40,047 bases of DNA from a virus: positions 1 through 40,047 of IMG/VR virus record IMGVR_UViG_3300015374_000024; one strand, written 5' to 3'. A model generated the notes under the pieces. That model did not search any database and was not told the DNA's origin. It saw nothing but the letters and a program-made list of their open reading frames with translations. The first letter of the stretch is position 1, and each line of letters begins with the position of its first letter. Position numbers and translations under genes: made by a program. Positions 37,384 through 40,047 of the stretch are shown piece by piece.

Positions 37384-40047
37384 GCCGCATTTCGTCGTTT
37401 CTCTGAGGGCATGTCAGGTCTAGCCTCTGATGGCGTATCCGGTCGCCTGTCGACTGCCGGATTGGGCGAGGCCCGCGCCGAATTGGAAACCCCCGGATCA
37501 ACGCCGGTTGTGGGACGCCGCCGAGTGCTTTCACCGATCTGATGCCCTGCGCCGGTCCCGTAACCTATCCCGGCACCGCTCCCGAAGCAGCCGTAGATGA
37601 TCGCCGCGTTCGCCTGCGCAGTGCCGTTGCTGGTCGCACTGCCGGTGCCAACCCCGGCACCTAGCCCTATACCATTCGCCCTGCCCGTGCCGCTCGCTGC
37701 GCCGTTGGCCGTGGCCAGCGCCACCACTGCGCCGGTTGCCGTTCCCGCGCCAGCGCCCGCGCCTGTGGTGGCAGCAATGGCTCTGGAATTGCCGGTCGCC
37801 GTTCCGGTCGCTGAACCGGCCCCGATGGAAACCGGCAGATACGCCCCGGATCCAGTGCCGACACCTGAACCTGACCCGACGCTGCCCGCAATCGCTGAAG
37901 CAAATCCGGTCGCCGTGCCGTTGCCAGAGCCAGAGCCGGTCCGATCCACAAGCGCGTTGGCATTTGCCGATGCCGTGCCGGTACCATAACCGCTGCCGAT
38001 GCTCGCTGACGAACTGGCTGCGCTTCCGGTCCCTGCGCCTGACCCTGAACCAATACTCCCGGCAAGCGTCAGACTGTTGGCCGCGCCTGTGCCGTTGCCC
38101 AAGCCCGCGCCAACCGCGACGGACGGGCTGAGCGCCGCACCCGTCCCTGTTCCTGCACCGCTGCCGACGCTCGCGGTGACTGCCGGTGCAACGCCTGTGC
38201 CGGTGCCGGTCCCCGACCCTGATCCTATCGACGCCGATGAACTGGCGGCGGCACCTGTGCCGCGACCGCTGCCGCTGCCGACCGCCGCCGCGATGGTCGA
38301 ACTGTTCGCGGCAGCTGTTCCGACGCCCGCGCCAGCACCGACGCTCGCATTCAGGCTTTGAGCATTCGCGCTACCACTGCCGTTGCCAGAACTAGCTCCG
38401 ACGCTGACAGCCAGCCATTGCCCGATGCCAGTGCCGGTCCCGTTAGCAGAGCCAGCGCCGACGCTCCCGGCCAAAGCCGAGCTATTCGCCGCCGCCGTGC
38501 CATTCGCAGACCCGGCACCGATACTTCCGACAAGAGAAGCACCATTGCCCGTGCCGGTGCTGGTCGACGAACCAGCGCCGACCGCGCCCGCTGCCGATAG
38601 CCCGCTGGCACCGCCTGTTCCCGAGCCAGCACCGACGCTGCCAGCAAGTGATGCACCGTTTGCCGCGCCCGCGCTTGTGCCTGTGCCAGCGCCAATGCTG
38701 GAAAGGTTCGCGTTGGAATTCGCGTTCGCCGTTCCGGTACCGGAGCCCGCACCGGCAGCGGAGACATTCGCGTTCGAATTGGCGGCTGCGGTGCCGACCG
38801 ATGATCCCGCACCGACGGCGGTCTTGATCGCGAGGCTGTTTGCCGAGCCGGTGCTTGTTCCTGATCCGCTGCCGACATTGCCACCGGCAGATAGATCGAC
38901 TTCAACGCCTTCGACTTCGAACCATGAAACGGAAATTCTATTAATCGGCGCGGCATTGCCTGTTGCCGCACCGTTTCCCGAACCAGCGCCGATTGAGGCA
39001 GCAATAGCAAGACTGTTCGCCGCGCCTGTGCTTGTCGCCGATCCTGCGCCGACGCTCGCGCTTGACGCCAATCCTGATGCCGTGCCGGTGCCTGAACCGG
39101 CACCAACTGACGCGGCGATGGACAGACTGTTGGCCGCGCCCGTACTGGTAGCTGATCCGGCACCGAGACTTGCCGCGTTACTGTTGGCATTGGCTGTGCC
39201 GGTGCCGATGGCAGAACCGGCACCAACGCTGACAGCGTTGGCATTGGAGTTCGCGCTACCCGTACCCGTTGCAGAACCAACACCTTGAGCACTGAAGTTT
39301 GAACGACCGTTTCCGCTGCCGGTGCCGATTGCCGAACCAGCGCCGATACTCGCCGCAATTGCCGCGCTGTTCGCCGCCGCCGTTCCAGTGCCAGAGCCAG
39401 AACCGACGCCGCTTCCGGATGCTACTGCATCGGCCTGAACGCCTTCGACTTCAGTCCACGAAATGACAATGCTGGCGGGGATAGCTGCATTGCCGACGCC
39501 GGTTGCCGCGCCATTACTTGATCCAGAACCTACGCCATCTTTGACAGCGTTGCTGTTCGCCGCGCCTGTGCCGGTTGCCGATCCGGCCCCGGCAGTCGCT
39601 CCCATTTCCTTGAACGCGACATAGGCGCTGGCATAGATCGCCGAGACATAAGTCGGATCGGATGCCGAGTTCGTGCCGGTAAATATACGATGCTCGGCGC
39701 GAGCGCACATCTCGGCGGTCGTGCCGGTGGTCGCGCTATTTCCGTTCGCCCATGCCGTGAAGTTCGTCGTCGGCGTCAGATTGGTATTATTGCCGACTTG
39801 AGAGGCAATGCCGCGAACGCGCAATGTCTCGATGTTCGCAGTCGTTACATCTAGTGAGGCGGGATCAGCGCCGGTATTGTTGACTAACGTGCCGGGAGCG
39901 CCTTCGATAGCGACTGTATTGCCCGACCCGATAGAAAACTTACGCGCCGTCAATCCGCTGGCATCGACCAATGTGCCGCTGCCGAACGTCGCGCGGATCG
40001 TGCCGCCGCTGGAAAGCGCGCTCGTCGCCTTGCCGTACCAGATCGAA
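37380..40047 (-). CDS. Giant Gly/Ala/Ser/Thr-repeat protein (5' partial)
   Basis: The frame is open to the right edge, so the N-terminus lies outside; at least 888 residues are in the window. The visible N-terminal part (SIWYGKATSALSSGGTIRAT, RVRGIASQVGNNT, TAEMCARAEHRIFTGTNSA) resembles Ig-like domains of phage structural proteins. Then follow several dozen degenerate units of the type GAGSATGTGAANS, broken twice by a related module, ISWTEVEGV and VSWFEVEGV. The C-terminus is Arg/Pro-rich with a repeated PSE(A/K)RPD-type motif. It heads the operon of glycan enzymes. Role inferred as fibre, decoration or surface protein; the Ser/Thr content makes it a possible O-glycosylation target. Confidence 0.7.
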   Translation of the reverse strand, partial: SIWYGKATSALSSGGTIRATFGSGTLVDASGLTARKFSIGSGNTVAIEGAPGTLVNNTGADPASLDVTTANIETLRVRGIASQVGNNTNLTPTTNFTAWANGNSATTGTTAEMCARAEHRIFTGTNSASDPTYVSAIYASAYVAFKEMGATAGAGSATGTGAANSNAVKDGVGSGSSNGAATGVGNAAIPASIVISWTEVEGVQADAVASGSGVGSGSGTGTAAANSAAIAASIGAGSAIGTGSGNGRSNFSAQGVGSATGTGSANSNANAVSVGAGSAIGTGTANANSNAASLGAGSATSTGAANSLSIAASVGAGSGTGTASGLASSASVGAGSATSTGAANSLAIAASIGAGSGNGAATGNAAPINRISVSWFEVEGVEVDLSAGGNVGSGSGTSTGSANSLAIKTAVGAGSSVGTAAANSNANVSAAGAGSGTGTANANSNANLSSIGAGTGTSAGAANGASLAGSVGAGSGTGGASGLSAAGAVGAGSSTSTGTGNGASLVGSIGAGSANGTAAANSSALAGSVGAGSANGTGTGIGQWLAVSVGASSGNGSGSANAQSLNASVGAGAGVGTAAANSSTIAAAVGSGSGRGTGAAASSSASIGSGSGTGTGTGVAPAVTASVGSGAGTGTGAALSPSVAVGAGLGNGTGAANSLTLAGSIGSGSGAGTGSAASSSASIGSGYGTGTASANANALVDRTGSGSGNGTATGFASAIAGSVGSGSGVGTGSGAYLPVSIGAGSATGTATGNSRAIAATTGAGAGAGTATGAVVALATANGAASGTGRANGIGLGAGVGTGSATSNGTAQANAAIIYGCFGSGAGIGYGTGAGHQIGESTRRRPTTGVDPGVSNSARASPNPAVDRRPDTPSEARPDMPSEKRRNAA
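37540..39600 (-). repeat. Low-complexity repeat tract
   Basis: Degenerate repeats of about 45-60 bases coding for GAGSxxGTGxANS units. Codons vary between units, so it is a protein-level repeat kept under selection rather than a perfect DNA satellite. Proline-rich readings on the other strand are shadows. Confidence 0.85.

Noticed and set aside
38383-39288. Plus-strand Pro/Ala-rich frame of 301 residues
   Set aside because: Shadow of the Gly/Ala repeat gene; no independent start signals, and it contradicts the uniform leftward layout.
37540-39600. CRISPR-like repeat array
   Set aside because: Repeats are degenerate, in-frame and without unique spacers; they encode a low-complexity protein.

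Overview
The window reads as part of a tailed-phage (Caudoviricetes, siphovirus-like) genome or prophage, GC-rich, very probably from a proteobacterial and most likely alphaproteobacterial host. The reasons are the gene-transfer-agent-type tail chaperone pair, an HK97-gp10/DUF3168/tail-tube module, a tape measure, an ERF + YqaJ recombination pair, a lambda-O-like replication gene, and exosortase-type PEP-CTERM proteins. Genes are tightly packed, often with ATGA/GTGA/TTGA overlaps. Terminase, portal, major capsid protein and integrase are not seen in this window. I recognised no tRNA or CRISPR.

Layout. (1) 1-2644, rightward: small accessory genes led by a truncated protein with an ADP-ribosyltransferase-like signature, ending at a strong terminator. 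(2) 2937-7818, leftward: a replication-type HTH gene carrying four tandem hairpin iterons (candidate origin), a second replication-type gene, then a compact operon ParB - cupin - PAPS-reductase-like PP-loop protein - 76-aa protein - ParB - 50-aa protein. (3) 8086-18108, rightward: DNA-binding and zinc-ribbon proteins, ERF annealase and YqaJ exonuclease, many small conserved phage genes, membrane proteins, then two secreted PEP-CTERM proteins under their own promoter and three tiny membrane proteins. Four intergenic sites in this arm share a promoter-like motif (TATTATG followed by YCC) about 40 bases before a start codon. (4) 18106-18327: a highly structured intergenic segment and terminator between convergent gene blocks. 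(5) 40047-18362, leftward: a giant Gly/Ala/Ser/Thr-repeat protein that runs off the window, a glycan cassette (five glycosyltransferase-like proteins, one methyltransferase, one proline-rich protein), head-tail joining, tail terminator, two tail tube paralogues, chaperones, tape measure, tail tip with three inserted LamG domains, two fibre/adhesin proteins, endolysin and two methyltransferases.

How it may work together (inference): block 2 replicates and perhaps modifies DNA, block 3 supplies recombination and host-surface takeover functions, and block 5 builds the tail and may sugar-decorate a virion or host-surface repeat protein. The most unusual elements are the phage-borne PEP-CTERM pair, the ParB/cupin/PP-loop operon, the embedded iteron array, the structured convergent region, and the pairing of a low-complexity Ser/Thr repeat protein with a glycosyltransferase cassette.
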